Origin: Mucilaginibacter sp. OK283
Lineage (GTDB): Bacteria; Bacteroidota; Bacteroidia; Sphingobacteriales; Sphingobacteriaceae
Direction of reading: 5' to 3'
DNA length: 64,000 nt
Assembly: GCF_900110415.1 (NCBI RefSeq)
Contig: NZ_FODR01000015.1
Coordinates: forward strand, 1-64,000
Below are positions 52,289 to 61,899 of the stretch, piece after piece. The first letter of the stretch is position 1. Every line of letters begins with the position of its first letter. Made by a program: the position numbers and the translations under genes. A model generated the notes under the pieces. The model had not been told where the DNA came from and ran no database searches. It was given only the letters and a program-made list of their open reading frames with translations.

Positions 52289-52770
52289 GCTGCATTTGAA
52301 AATTCAATACCGCTGCCAATTACCAGGGCATCTTCTATAGCGCCAACAAACGGATCAGTTACATTACTGGCTTTAACAGCATCTTTACGCAACCAAAAAC
52401 TGCCAAATGTTGATGCAAAAGCCGCCGCGCTGCCAATTAAAGCGCCGGCAGCCGGGTTGCCCCCTGTTGCTTTATATACACTGGCACCGGCAAGCGCGCC
52501 AGACATCATCCTGAACACAACTGAAACCGGTTTAACTCGATCTTTGGCAGATGGTAATTTATCGCCGATGATCTCGCCTACGGCTAATAATTTCAGTGCC
52601 AATGCGACATTCCTGGATTGCATAAATTTTAACGGGGAATGATCAAGTCGTTTGGTTTGATGATGGCTTAATATATGATTGGCAATAACCGGTGCCGATG
52701 TTGACCGCATACCGGCCAAAGCGCCCAACCCCATAACCTGCCAAAAAGGATGTGTTATTTTGAGTTCCAT
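52285..52770 (-). CDS. DUF4126 family membrane protein
   Basis: A 161-residue hydrophobic protein. The family pattern is visible: FWQVMGLGALAGMRSTSAPV near the N-terminus, then ALKLLAVGEIIGDKLPSAKD, and a Gly/Ala-rich region (ASVYKATGGNPAAGALIGSA). Three or four weak helices are predicted. The function is unknown. It converges on the MscS gene with a 4-nt overlap. An intrinsic terminator for the RND operon lies on the other side. Confidence 0.85.
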   Translation of the reverse strand: MELKITHPFWQVMGLGALAGMRSTSAPVIANHILSHHQTKRLDHSPLKFMQSRNVALALKLLAVGEIIGDKLPSAKDRVKPVSVVFRMMSGALAGASVYKATGGNPAAGALIGSAAAFASTFGSFWLRKDAVKASNVTDPFVGAIEDALVIGSGIEFSNAA

Positions 52771-52893
52771 ATTAGTGCTTATTATACCATTTAAACCAAG
52801 CAGTGCTTATTATGTTCTGTATAAAACATATAAATCAATAATTAAATACCGGAATTATAAAAGGCAACCAGCACAGTCAAAATTATTCCATAA

Positions 52894-52925
52894 CAAAAAA
52901 GCCGCCCCGATAAATTCAGGGCGGC
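52894..52925 (-). terminator. Intrinsic terminator of the RND efflux operon
   Basis: GCCGCCC and GGGCGGC form a 7-bp GC stem. On the minus strand it is followed by TTTTTTG, 24 nt after the RND pump stop codon. Confidence 0.9.
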
Positions 52926-52949
52926 CATTATTCTTTGTAGTTTAAAAAG

Positions 52950-55900
52950 TTAAACTTCTTCTGCTTCTAAAACCGGTACATGTTTTTCTTCCTTTTTACC
53001 AAAAAGCCGTGCTTTCAGGTTGTAACGTATAAGGTACATACATGGCACCAGGATCAGGGTGATGATGGTAGCAAAACCAAGGCCGAAGATCATTGTCCAG
53101 GCTAATGGCCCCCAGAAGGCTACGTTATCGCCACCAAAGTGAATGTGTGGTGCAAAGTGGGTGAACAAGCCTACAAAGTCGATATTAAAACCTACAGCTA
53201 ATGGTATCAAACCTAATATAGCTGCAGTAGCGGTTAACAATACCGGCGTCATACGGGTATGGCCCGCTTCAACTACGGCATCGTGAACGCTTGCACCTTG
53301 TTCTATCAGCATATCGGTAAATTCTACCAGCAGGATTCCGTTTCGGACAACCACACCGGCAAGTGCTATGATACCAATACCTGTCATTACTATTGACATC
53401 GTCATGTGGAATATGGTTACCCCCAGCAGTACCCCAATGATACTAAAGAAGATCTCGCTGATAATGATAAATGTTTTACCAATAGAGTTAAATTGGATCA
53501 TTAAAATAACCAATATCAAACCAAATGATACACCAAGTGCAGATAACAGAAAGGTCATTGCTTCCATCTGGTCTTCCTGTCCACCACCCATTCTTATAGA
53601 TACATTGTCGGGCGCTTTAAAGTTATTGATGGCCAATTTAATGTTTGCGTTAACATCGTTGGGATTAAATGGTTTTATTACGTTTGATCCTAATGTTAGC
53701 ACACGCCTTTGTTGTTTACGTTTAATGTTACTGTAGGTAGTTGTATACCGCACATCAGTAAATGCAGAAATGGGTACCTGGCGAATAGAACCACCCGTTG
53801 CCATGTCACGATAAGTAACCTTAAGGTTTTTAAGGGCGTCGATATCCCCTCGCTGACTCTGCAATGCACGCACCTTTATCTGGTAATCATCTTCCTTGGT
53901 ATTCCTAAAATCAGCGGCTTTGGCACCTAATATTGCGGTAGCCAAATTTTGGGTAATGGTACCAGAAGATATACCTTCCCGGTTAGCACGCTCACGGTCA
54001 ACATCAAAAACAATGGTAGGTTTATCACTTTGCACATCGGCAGTTAAATTTTCGATACCGGCGATATTTTGTTTAACCAAATAGTTTTTCAAACGATCAC
54101 CTGTTTTAACCAAGGAATCAAGGTTATCACCGATTATTTCAATACTGATATCCTTTTGTACCGGCGGACCGCTATTTTCCTGTGTTACTGATATTTTAGC
54201 CCCTGGCACACCTTGAACTGCTTCGCGGATTCTTTTTAAAACCGCTTTTGTATCTTTACCATTACGCTTGCCAAATTCAACAAATGCAACCGTTACTTTG
54301 CCTTTATTTTCATAGTCTCCCTGATCTTCATCAGTAGGATCTGTAACTCCTTTGGTAACGTTTGAAATAACCGACGATACAATGTCTTTATCCGGTTCAA
54401 CCACTTCGGCCACTCGTTTCTCCAGCTTTTTGGTCACTTCGTTTGTATAAGTCTGGTCGGTACCTATCGGCATGGTAATGTACACATAGGCAAAGTTAGG
54501 ATCGCCAGAAGGGAAAAACTCGGGTGTTTTACCAATTAAGCTCATTAAAACTATGGCAAAAACAAATAAACCCATAGTACCAAACAACATGGTTTTAGGA
54601 AAGTGTACTGCTTTCTCGAGCCATTTGGCATACCATTGCTGAAAACGCGGCCATGCGTTTTTCTGAAACCTGTCTATAACCTTTAACAGCACAAAGTGAT
54701 TTAAAAGATACAGTGCTATTATCAGCACCATAAAATTACCTATGCCAAAGTTTATCAGGTAACCAACAACTGTGGCAATAAGCAGGTATATCATTGCTCG
54801 CTTTACCTTACGGTCAAATTTGGGATGATCGTGCTCACCATCAAAATGAGGTTTCATGAAATCAACTGCGAAAACCGGGTTGATAATATAAGCAACAACC
54901 AGTGACGCCAGCAAGGTTATAATTAGGGTGATAGGTAAGAAGAACATAAAATGTCCAATCAAACTATTCCAGAATGCCAACGGTACAAATGGGGCAAGCG
55001 TGGTCATGGTACCCGAGAATACTGGCAAAAACACCTCGCCGGCAGCTATTTTGGCGGCCTGCTTAATGGGTACCTTTCCATTGGCAAATATGCGGTGTGT
55101 GTTTTCAATAACCACAATGGCATCATCCACCACTATACCTAAGGCCAGCAGGAATGAGAACAGTACAATCATGTTAAGCGTAAAACCTATCCAGGGCATT
55201 ATCAGAAAAGCTATAAAGCATGATAGCGGCACCGATAAAGCTACAAATATGGCATTGGTAGTACCCATGAAAAACATTAGGATAACCGTTACCAGGATAA
55301 AACCAATTACTATTGTATTTATCAGGTCGTTAAGTGTTGTACGGGTTTTGTCCGACTGATCACCAGTTACCGTAATATTCAAGCCTTTAGGGAAAACTGT
55401 TTTTTGCTTTTGTTTAATAAGTTCATTGATCTTATCTGATGCCTGGATCAGGTTTTCGCCTGCTCTTTTACTTACGTTTAATGTAATTACATTTTTAAAG
55501 TTGGCGTTATCATTGGTTTTTAAGCGGGCAAAACTTTCCTGCTCCAAAAACGAATCCTTTATCTCGGCAATATCACGCAAATAAACTGCCTGCCCTTTGG
55601 GGTTACGGATAGCCATAGCCGCTACCTGATCGGCATCCTTAAAATCCTGTTTGATATCGATACTGCGGCGCACACCATCGGTAGTAACATTACCTACTGA
55701 TGCGAGAATATTTTCGTTCCCGATAGCCTGCGTGATATCGCTAAAGCTGATCTGTGCTGCCGTCATCTTATTCATATCCACGTTAACCTGTATCTCGGGC
55801 GTTAATGCGCCTACTTCATCAACTTTTGAAATTTCCTTATAACTTTCAATGTCGTCTTTTAAGTTATCAGCGTACTCCTTTAGTTTTTTCAAGTCGTAGT

Positions 55901-56366
55901 TACCTGATATATTGATGTACAGGATCGGAAGATCGGCCACATTGATATCGCTTATGGTCGATTCCTTAAGGTTGTTATCATTTTGCGGCAAATCCGGCTT
56001 TGCTTTATCAACAGCCTCTTTAACATCAATTTTGGCATCCCGGATATCGATGTTAGCATTAAACTCAGCTGTTATTAAAGATATGTTTTGGGCCGAGTTT
56101 GAGGTTACCTTTTTAAGCCCTTTTAACGATTTTAACTTTTTTTCAATCTGGCGTGTTACCAGGTTTTCCACGTTTTGAGGCGATTGACCTATAAATGCAG
56201 TCGAAACAAACACCTTCGATTGTGCTATATCAGGAAAGTTTTCTTTAGGCAAGTTGTTATAACTTACCAAACCTAATACGGTAACCAAAAATATGAGTAC
56301 ATATATGGCCGTTTTATTGTCGATGGCCCAGCTTGAGGGTCCAAATTCTTTAGTTGAATCTTTCAT
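52950..56366 (-). CDS. RND efflux pump inner-membrane subunit (HAE1/AcrB type)
   Basis: An 1138-residue proton-driven pump with 12 membrane helices and two large periplasmic loops. The helix-4 relay GIVVDDAIVVIENTHRIFAN carries the paired aspartates that transfer protons. The N-terminal helix (TAIYVLIFLVTVLGLVSYNN) precedes the porter domain with TAFIGQSPQNVENLV. A long insertion of extra hydrophobic and charged residues (about 530-620) between the two halves makes it larger than AcrB. It exports hydrophobic compounds from periplasm and membrane with the adaptor and TolC genes upstream. The heavy-metal signature is absent, so drug or bile-like substrates are more likely. Confidence 0.95.
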   Translation of the reverse strand: MKDSTKEFGPSSWAIDNKTAIYVLIFLVTVLGLVSYNNLPKENFPDIAQSKVFVSTAFIGQSPQNVENLVTRQIEKKLKSLKGLKKVTSNSAQNISLITAEFNANIDIRDAKIDVKEAVDKAKPDLPQNDNNLKESTISDINVADLPILYINISGNYDLKKLKEYADNLKDDIESYKEISKVDEVGALTPEIQVNVDMNKMTAAQISFSDITQAIGNENILASVGNVTTDGVRRSIDIKQDFKDADQVAAMAIRNPKGQAVYLRDIAEIKDSFLEQESFARLKTNDNANFKNVITLNVSKRAGENLIQASDKINELIKQKQKTVFPKGLNITVTGDQSDKTRTTLNDLINTIVIGFILVTVILMFFMGTTNAIFVALSVPLSCFIAFLIMPWIGFTLNMIVLFSFLLALGIVVDDAIVVIENTHRIFANGKVPIKQAAKIAAGEVFLPVFSGTMTTLAPFVPLAFWNSLIGHFMFFLPITLIITLLASLVVAYIINPVFAVDFMKPHFDGEHDHPKFDRKVKRAMIYLLIATVVGYLINFGIGNFMVLIIALYLLNHFVLLKVIDRFQKNAWPRFQQWYAKWLEKAVHFPKTMLFGTMGLFVFAIVLMSLIGKTPEFFPSGDPNFAYVYITMPIGTDQTYTNEVTKKLEKRVAEVVEPDKDIVSSVISNVTKGVTDPTDEDQGDYENKGKVTVAFVEFGKRNGKDTKAVLKRIREAVQGVPGAKISVTQENSGPPVQKDISIEIIGDNLDSLVKTGDRLKNYLVKQNIAGIENLTADVQSDKPTIVFDVDRERANREGISSGTITQNLATAILGAKAADFRNTKEDDYQIKVRALQSQRGDIDALKNLKVTYRDMATGGSIRQVPISAFTDVRYTTTYSNIKRKQQRRVLTLGSNVIKPFNPNDVNANIKLAINNFKAPDNVSIRMGGGQEDQMEAMTFLLSALGVSFGLILVILMIQFNSIGKTFIIISEIFFSIIGVLLGVTIFHMTMSIVMTGIGIIALAGVVVRNGILLVEFTDMLIEQGASVHDAVVEAGHTRMTPVLLTATAAILGLIPLAVGFNIDFVGLFTHFAPHIHFGGDNVAFWGPLAWTMIFGLGFATIITLILVPCMYLIRYNLKARLFGKKEEKHVPVLEAEEV

Positions 56367-56392
56367 AATTGACAGATCAAGTGTTTAATAAA

Positions 56393-57505
56393 TTATTTCG
56401 CTGATTCTAAAACCTTAATTTTATCACCATCCTCAATTTCGGTAGCGCCTTCGGTAACTAATATATCGCCGGCTTTTAATCCTGATAATATTTCCGTTTG
56501 GCCACCGTAGGTTGCCCCCGATTTAACATTTACCTTTTTGGCGATGCCATTTTGATTAAGAAAAACATAATCGCCCGATTCCGATTTTTGAATGGCTTTT
56601 ACAGGTACTGCAATTGTATTCGACCTGGTGTAGTTAGCGATTTGTATAATGGCCGTCATATTGGGGCGTAAAGTTTTGCGTACTGGTAGTTTAACCTCTA
56701 CCCCAAAGCTGCGTGAAGTCGGGTCAATCACTTTAGCAGCGAAGGTTACTTTGGTAACCAGTGAATCTTTTGCATCGGGCACTAAAATTTTAACTTCGTT
56801 ACCTGTATTAACACTACCTGAGTATGACTCAGGTACATCCGCCTTAACTTTTAAAGCATCGGCATTAACAATACGGATACCAACCGGGTTGGCAGGGCTA
56901 ATTGCCTGGCCAAGTTTCAGGTCCATTTGGTCGACCGTTCCGTTTATCGGCGATATAATCTTATACAAACTTGCCTGTTGTTTTAGCCCGGCCAAAGCCC
57001 TTTTACTGGCTTGCAGCGTAGTTTGCGCCTGCAAAAACTGAACCTCGGTGCCAATTTTTTGGTCCCACAGATTTTTTTGGCGATTATACAGTGTTTGGTT
57101 CAGGTTAACCTGTGCTTCAGTTTGCGCAATATTTTGCAACAGAACGTTATTGTCAAGTTGTGCCAGCACCTGACCTTTGTGTACGTGATCGCCTGCCTTT
57201 ACATACAAACCAGTGATAATAGCCGATGCCTGCGGATAAGCTACTACGTTATCCTGCGCATCAATTTTACCCTGTATCTGTACATAGTTGGTAAAAGTTG
57301 ACGGCTGTAACACCACAGTACTTACGTCAGTGGTCTTAGCCGAATCTGTTGTGCCAACCTCAGCTTGTAGCTTGGTAATCTTGGCGTTTAAGTCGGCCTG
57401 CTGTTTTTTAAGGTCGGCAAGTTCCGTTTTTTTATCTTTTGGTTTGCTTGTGCAGGCAGCCACCAAAAGAATCAAAGCTGCCGGTATGTATAATATTTTT
57501 TTCAT
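56393..57505 (-). CDS. RND efflux adaptor subunit (membrane-fusion lipoprotein)
   Basis: A 370-residue periplasmic adaptor. The lipobox-like end LLVAACTSK suggests a lipid anchor at about C18. A coiled-coil start (KKTELADLKKQQADLNAKIT) is followed by lipoyl and beta-barrel domains with ASAIITGLYVKAGDHVHKGQ, LYKIISPINGTVDQMDLKLG and TNTI-type barrel strands. It connects the RND pump with the outer-membrane channel. The gene lies 26 nt upstream of the pump gene and 32 nt downstream of tolC, so all three are one operon. Confidence 0.95.
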   Translation of the reverse strand: MKKILYIPAALILLVAACTSKPKDKKTELADLKKQQADLNAKITKLQAEVGTTDSAKTTDVSTVVLQPSTFTNYVQIQGKIDAQDNVVAYPQASAIITGLYVKAGDHVHKGQVLAQLDNNVLLQNIAQTEAQVNLNQTLYNRQKNLWDQKIGTEVQFLQAQTTLQASKRALAGLKQQASLYKIISPINGTVDQMDLKLGQAISPANPVGIRIVNADALKVKADVPESYSGSVNTGNEVKILVPDAKDSLVTKVTFAAKVIDPTSRSFGVEVKLPVRKTLRPNMTAIIQIANYTRSNTIAVPVKAIQKSESGDYVFLNQNGIAKKVNVKSGATYGGQTEILSGLKAGDILVTEGATEIEDGDKIKVLESAK

Positions 57506-57537
57506 GTCGTTTTTATATAGTGAGTTTAGTTTTTGTT

Positions 57538-58887
57538 TTATTGAATTCGTCCGTAGGCCTGGTCAAGATCAACTTTACTTACCAGTGCATCATATAACCC
57601 CTGAATGTATTTGTTATCGGCATCTTCAAGTGCGGTTTGTGCCTGTGTAACCTCAATACTTGAGCCTACTCCCTGCTGATATTTTATTTTTGATACCCTT
57701 AAAACTTCCTGCGCCAGTTCCCGATTGGCTTTTTGGTTATTTAATGATTGTAAACCATTAATGTAAGCGACAGAGGCCACCCTGGCATTCAGGTTCAGCG
57801 AATTTTTTAGATCTACCAGGTTGTTTTGTGATTGCATTAACGAAATTTTGGCTTCTTTTACCTGATTACTCCGTTGGCCACTGCTAAAAATAGGCACGTT
57901 TAATGAAAGGCCTATATAGCTCGATGGAAAAGAATTTTTATATAAATTTCCAAAACTATTATCCTGGTATGATGCCGCATAATTGCCGTTAAAATTCAAC
58001 GTAGGTAAATAAGCTGCCTTTTTATTTTGGAGCAGCAATTCATTTACTTTCTTATCAGTTTCCTGTAAAGCATATTCAATGCGCTTATGATAAAAGGCGG
58101 TATCGGTGCCTAATTCTGCCACGTTATTATCTAATTTAATATCAACCAATTTATCTTTAAGTGTTAAGCTAAACTCGATTGGCATACCCATCTGGAATTT
58201 TAACATCTGATAATTCAGTGCAAGCGAGCGTACCACATTTTCGCGATTAGTTACCAGGTTATTGTATTGAACAGTTATACGGTCAACATCAATGAGTTCA
58301 ACAAAGCCCTGTTTGTTTTGCGCCACGGTTTGATCAACCTGTTGTTTTAGTTGTGCAATATTGGCATCATAAAGCTTAATTTGTTCATCGCTAACCAAAA
58401 CCTGGTAATAAGCCTTTGTTACAGCTATATTGGCGGCAATTTTGGTTCGCGTGTAGCTGCGCTCAGATAATTCCTTATAGGTTTTTGATGCTTTTAAACC
58501 TACAAAATAACTGCCGTCGAATATTTTTTGTGTTAAACTCAACCCCAGGTTTGAATTGTACTTTACACCGAATTTCACCGGGATAAATGTACCCGGCGCT
58601 CCAAAAAACTCGCCTGGTAATAAACTTGTTGGAATCTTAAGGTAATCAGTAAATGATGCGCTGCCGTTTACTTGAGGCAGCCCTGTGCCTGTTGTTTCCT
58701 TAATTTTATATTCGGCACTTTTAACATCAAGACCGGCATTAACTACGGTATTCTGGTGCTCATAAGCATAATTAACACAGTCCTGCACGCTGAAATTAAA
58801 AGTTTGATTATTAGGTGGCGTTTCCTGGGCATAGCTTTTAAGGGCTATGGCTCCCAAAAATGTGGCCGTAAAAAATAAATATTTCAT
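57538..58887 (-). CDS. TolC-family outer-membrane efflux protein
   Basis: A 449-residue exported protein with a signal peptide (about 1-20, ending SYAQ) and two repeats of the outer-membrane efflux helix-strand pattern: FSVQDCVNYAYEHQNTVVNA in the first and, in the second, LNFNGNYAASYQDNSF with ANRELAQEVLRVSKIKYQQG and SSIEVTQAQTALEDADNKYI. Trimers of such proteins form the outer-membrane exit duct. It is the first structural gene of the RND operon, 87 nt downstream of the TetR gene on the same strand. Confidence 0.95.
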   Translation of the reverse strand: MKYLFFTATFLGAIALKSYAQETPPNNQTFNFSVQDCVNYAYEHQNTVVNAGLDVKSAEYKIKETTGTGLPQVNGSASFTDYLKIPTSLLPGEFFGAPGTFIPVKFGVKYNSNLGLSLTQKIFDGSYFVGLKASKTYKELSERSYTRTKIAANIAVTKAYYQVLVSDEQIKLYDANIAQLKQQVDQTVAQNKQGFVELIDVDRITVQYNNLVTNRENVVRSLALNYQMLKFQMGMPIEFSLTLKDKLVDIKLDNNVAELGTDTAFYHKRIEYALQETDKKVNELLLQNKKAAYLPTLNFNGNYAASYQDNSFGNLYKNSFPSSYIGLSLNVPIFSSGQRSNQVKEAKISLMQSQNNLVDLKNSLNLNARVASVAYINGLQSLNNQKANRELAQEVLRVSKIKYQQGVGSSIEVTQAQTALEDADNKYIQGLYDALVSKVDLDQAYGRIQ

Positions 58888-58947
58888 TGTATATATAGTT
58901 GTTTGGTGATTTTTTATCTATTGTGCCCCAAATATCCGGGCCGATTT

Positions 58948-58963
58948 TGACAGCCTTATGTCA
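58948..58963. promoter_or_regulatory. Candidate TetR operator (TGACA-N6-TGTCA)
   Basis: A perfect dyad TGACAGCCTTATGTCA lies between the tetR stop and the tolC start, upstream of the efflux operon. The position suits repressor binding. No second copy was found upstream of tetR, so autoregulation through this site is not evident. Confidence 0.45.
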
Positions 58964-58974
58964 GCAGTATTAAA

Positions 58975-59586
58975 TTAATCTTCCTGTATGTTCCTGTACT
59001 GATTTAAAAGCTTGTACCCCTTAAGGGTGCAAATGCCATAGTTAAAATGTTCTAAAAACTGGACCTGCACCTTCCAGGTATTAAACTCCGCTATCGGGAA
59101 TATCGTGGTGTTAAATCCAAGTTCCACCGTGTTTACCCTCATGCGCGCAACTATCCTTACGTCAATTTCGGGTCTTATGTAACCTTGTTTAATACCTTTT
59201 GTTAATAATTCTTCCAGGGTGCTAATCAAAACCTCATTTTTAAATTGCTGAAAAACCTTCCACGCATCAGGATGATACTTTTGCATGTCATGAATTACTA
59301 TCGGGTTGATACGCGAAAACATATCTTCCGAGCATTTGGTCATGTTCATCATTTCCTCTATCACATTGGCAGATTTACTGATGAACTCGATCATTTGCTC
59401 CTCATCCTCTTTCAGCTTCTTTTTAACCATTGCTGTTACCAATTCGTTTTTGTCCTTAAAAAACTGGTATATGGTTTTTTTCGACATACCCAGGTGCCTG
59501 GCTATATCGTCCATGGTTACGCTCTTGATGCCTGCCTTTAAAAACAGCTCTTCGCCACCTTCAATTATTCTTTCTATTTGACTCAT
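58975..59586 (-). CDS. TetR/AcrR-family regulator of the RND operon
   Basis: A 203-residue regulator. The helix-turn-helix region is IERIIEGGEELFLKAGIKSV and TMDDIARHLGMSKKTIYQFF. The C-terminal domain is of the group found next to RND operons in Bacteroidota. It sits directly upstream of tolC in the same direction, so it is probably the local repressor of the efflux genes. A full TTG-N19-TAnnTTTG promoter lies just upstream (separate entry). The start codon is only about 14 nt from the end of the -7 element, giving a very short untranslated leader. Confidence 0.94.
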   Translation of the reverse strand: MSQIERIIEGGEELFLKAGIKSVTMDDIARHLGMSKKTIYQFFKDKNELVTAMVKKKLKEDEEQMIEFISKSANVIEEMMNMTKCSEDMFSRINPIVIHDMQKYHPDAWKVFQQFKNEVLISTLEELLTKGIKQGYIRPEIDVRIVARMRVNTVELGFNTTIFPIAEFNTWKVQVQFLEHFNYGICTLKGYKLLNQYRNIQED

Positions 59587-59599
59587 TGACTTTCCGGGT

Positions 59600-59630
59600 C
59601 AAAACTAAGGAAACATTTTTTGATTTCAAA
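59600..59630 (-). promoter_or_regulatory. Bacteroidota-type promoter of the tetR-RND operon
   Basis: On the minus strand TTTG, a 19-nt spacer and TAGTTTTG match the consensus TTG-N19-21-TAnnTTTG exactly. Transcription would start near 59,593, a few nt before the ATG at 59586. Confidence 0.75.
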
Positions 59631-59673
59631 GTTTCCAACTGAAATGACTTTTTTACGACAAAAAACTCATTTT

Positions 59674-59767
59674 ATTTGAAAATTTGATGATTTGAGAATT
59701 TGAAAATTATAAGATGAAGAACTTTTCTGGCATTTTCAAATCTTCAAATTTTCAAATATTCAAATTC
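59674..59767. repeat. AT-rich inverted repeat (TTTGAAAATTTGA words)
   Basis: The left arm repeats TTGAAAATTTGATGATTTGA and the right arm ATTTTCAAATCTTCAAATTT then TCAAATATTCAAAT. The arms are complementary and can form a long hairpin just before the purB promoter. Confidence 0.8.
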
Positions 59768-59790
59768 GCCCGCCTGCATATCAATTTTCC

Positions 59791-59798
59791 TATCTTTG
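59791..59798 (+). promoter_or_regulatory. -7 promoter element of purB
   Basis: TATCTTTG fits the -7 consensus TAnnTTTG and lies 18 nt before the ATG at 59816. This supports the shorter purB start over an ORF beginning at 59714. No clear -33 TTG was seen. Confidence 0.55.
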
Positions 59799-59815
59799 CA
59801 AAAAATTATATTTCA

Positions 59816-61162
59816 ATGAACTTGTCTCCGCTTTCTGCAATTTCGCCAATTGATGGCCGTTACCGAAACATCACCGCCGAACTTGCTGATTATTTTTCCG
59901 AATACGCCCTGATCAAATACCGTGTATTTGTCGAGATTGAATATTTTATAGCATTGGTGGAATATCCTTTGCCTCAGTTACAAGGTTTTGATGTCAATCT
60001 GGTAGAAAAGTTACGCGATATTTATAAAAACTTTACCGAGGCCGATGCTCAAAGCATCAAGGAGATTGAGAAAATTACCAACCATGATGTAAAAGCCGTA
60101 GAGTATTTTATCAAAAATGAGTTTGATAAATTAGGCGGTTTAGATGCATTTAAAGAGTTTATCCACTTTGGTTTGACATCGCAGGATATCAACAATACAG
60201 CTATCCCTTACACGTTTAAACTTGCTATAAACAACGCCTATTACCCTGCCATCAGCCAGTTAATTGATACATTAAAGGGTTATGCCGCCGATTGGAAAGA
60301 TATTCCATTATTGGCGCACACACACGGGCAACCGGCCTCGCCAACAAGGCTTGGTAAAGAGGTTGAGGTTTTTGTGGAACGGCTTGAAGGCCAGCTGGAG
60401 ATTTTGAAATCGGTAAAATACTCGGCCAAATTTGGGGGCGCTACAGGCAATTTCAACGCGCACCATATAGCTTACCCTACTAAGGATTGGAAAGCTTTCG
60501 GAAATCATTTTGTGAATGATGTATTAGGGCTGAGCCGCTCGCAGTTTACTACCCAGATTGAGCATTACGATAACTTTGCCGCTCAATGCGATGCTTTAAA
60601 ACGCATCAATAATATCCTGATTGATCTTGATCGCGATATGTGGACTTACATATCCATGAACTACTTTAAGCAGAAAATAAAAGCGGGCGAAGTAGGCTCA
60701 TCGGCCATGCCGCATAAAGTTAATCCTATTGATTTTGAGAACTCGGAGGGTAACTTAGGCATCGCCAATGCTTTGTTTGAGCACTTGGCCGCCAAACTGC
60801 CTGTTTCGAGATTACAGCGCGATTTAACAGACTCAACAGTTTTACGTAACATAGGTGTGCCTGTAGCGCATACTTTAATCGCCATAAAATCTACCATCAA
60901 AGGCTTAAACAAGCTATTACTTAACCAGGACGCCATCATCGCCGACCTGGAAGCCAACTGGCCTGTAGTTGCTGAGGCTATCCAAACTATATTAAGGCGC
61001 GAGAGCTACCCTAACCCATACGAAGCATTAAAGGACCTTACCCGCACCAATCAACAGATAAACGCTCAAACTATCGCAGAATTTGTTGATACCTTGCAGG
61101 TAAGCGATAGCGTAAAAAATGAATTGAAACAAATTACGCCATTAAATTATACGGGGATTTGA
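59816..61162 (+). CDS. purB: Adenylosuccinate lyase PurB
   Basis: A 448-residue enzyme of the fumarase/aspartase superfamily. It removes fumarate from SAICAR and from adenylosuccinate in purine synthesis, in the cytoplasm. N-terminal LSAISPIDGRYRN, then HFGLTSQDINNTAIPY, HTHGQPASPTRLGKE and the flexible signature loop SSAMPHKVNPIDFEN with the catalytic serine. I placed the start at the ATG at 59816, giving the usual ~450-residue length; an upstream start would translate an AT-rich repeat. A TATCTTTG promoter element sits 18 nt before it. Confidence 0.97.
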   Translation: MNLSPLSAISPIDGRYRNITAELADYFSEYALIKYRVFVEIEYFIALVEYPLPQLQGFDVNLVEKLRDIYKNFTEADAQSIKEIEKITNHDVKAVEYFIKNEFDKLGGLDAFKEFIHFGLTSQDINNTAIPYTFKLAINNAYYPAISQLIDTLKGYAADWKDIPLLAHTHGQPASPTRLGKEVEVFVERLEGQLEILKSVKYSAKFGGATGNFNAHHIAYPTKDWKAFGNHFVNDVLGLSRSQFTTQIEHYDNFAAQCDALKRINNILIDLDRDMWTYISMNYFKQKIKAGEVGSSAMPHKVNPIDFENSEGNLGIANALFEHLAAKLPVSRLQRDLTDSTVLRNIGVPVAHTLIAIKSTIKGLNKLLLNQDAIIADLEANWPVVAEAIQTILRRESYPNPYEALKDLTRTNQQINAQTIAEFVDTLQVSDSVKNELKQITPLNYTGI

Positions 61163-61173
61163 TGTGCCGATTT

Positions 61174-61266
61174 CAAATTACAGATGTGCAGATGAGTGAT
61201 TTTTATAATGCTACCCATTCAAATCATCTGCACATCTGAAATCTGCATATCTGCACATCTATCATC
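61174..61266. repeat. Inverted repeat with ATCTGCACATCTG words
   Basis: TTACAGATGTGCAGATGA on the left is answered by TCATCTGCACATCTGAAATC and TGCATATCTGCACATCTA on the right. It may serve as a purB terminator hairpin. It overlaps no gene. Confidence 0.8.
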
Positions 61267-61289
61267 TGCCCGTCATAACAATTTTAGTA

Positions 61290-61321
61290 TTGTATTTAAA
61301 TCAAAAAGGTGATTAAATTTG
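61290..61321 (+). promoter_or_regulatory. Bacteroidota-type promoter of the NifU-like gene
   Basis: TTG at 61290-61292, a 21-nt spacer and TAAATTTG at 61314-61321 match the consensus exactly. The ATG follows 25 nt later. Confidence 0.75.
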
Positions 61322-61346
61322 TTTAATTAATCTAAATAGAATTTCG

Positions 61347-61898
61347 ATGAATATCAACGTATATACCGAATCAACGCCAAACCCGGCAACAATGAAGTTC
61401 ATTGTGAACAAGTTGCTGATTAATGGCAGTGTCGATTTTGCTACTAAAGAAAGCGCCGATAAATCGCCTTTCGCTAAGGAACTATATAAATTTTCGTTTG
61501 TAAATGGTGTTTTCTTCGCCAGCAACTTCGTTACCATCACCAAAACCGATGAAAGCGACTGGGCCGACGTTGAACCCATCATGAAAGAGTTTGTAAAGGG
61601 CGCGGTTGAATCGGAATTGAAGATCCAATTAGAAGAGCAGTCTGAAGAAACAAACTTCGAAGGATCTGAAACTGAAGTTAAAATTCAGCAGATATTGCAT
61701 GACTATGTTCGCCCGGCTGTTGAGCAGGATGGTGGTGCTATTTCCTACCGTTCGTTTAATGAAGGTGTGGTAACTGTCGAGCTTCGCGGCTCATGCAGCG
61801 GTTGCCCGTCATCAACCATAACGCTTAAAGCAGGCATCGAAAACCTGCTTAAACGCATGGTTCCTGAAGTTACCGAAGTGGTATCTGAAGCACTATAA
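61347..61898 (+). CDS. NifU-family iron-sulfur scaffold protein (Nfu type)
   Basis: A 183-residue protein with an N-terminal Nfu domain (NVYTESTPNPATMKFIVNKL) and a C-terminal NifU domain (VRPAVEQDGGAISYRSFNEG ... CSGCPSS). The CxxC pair C150/C153 would bind a bridging 4Fe-4S cluster between two subunits. Nfu proteins pass clusters to target enzymes in the cytoplasm. It is preceded by a clear TTG-N21-TAAATTTG promoter and followed by a large palindromic repeat. It is transcribed on its own. Confidence 0.94.
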   Translation: MNINVYTESTPNPATMKFIVNKLLINGSVDFATKESADKSPFAKELYKFSFVNGVFFASNFVTITKTDESDWADVEPIMKEFVKGAVESELKIQLEEQSEETNFEGSETEVKIQQILHDYVRPAVEQDGGAISYRSFNEGVVTVELRGSCSGCPSSTITLKAGIENLLKRMVPEVTEVVSEAL

Positions 61899-61899
61899 T

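Noticed and set aside
59714..59815. Longer N-terminus for PurB
   Set aside because: It would translate part of an AT-rich inverted repeat and the purB promoter element; family proteins begin at the ATG at 59816.
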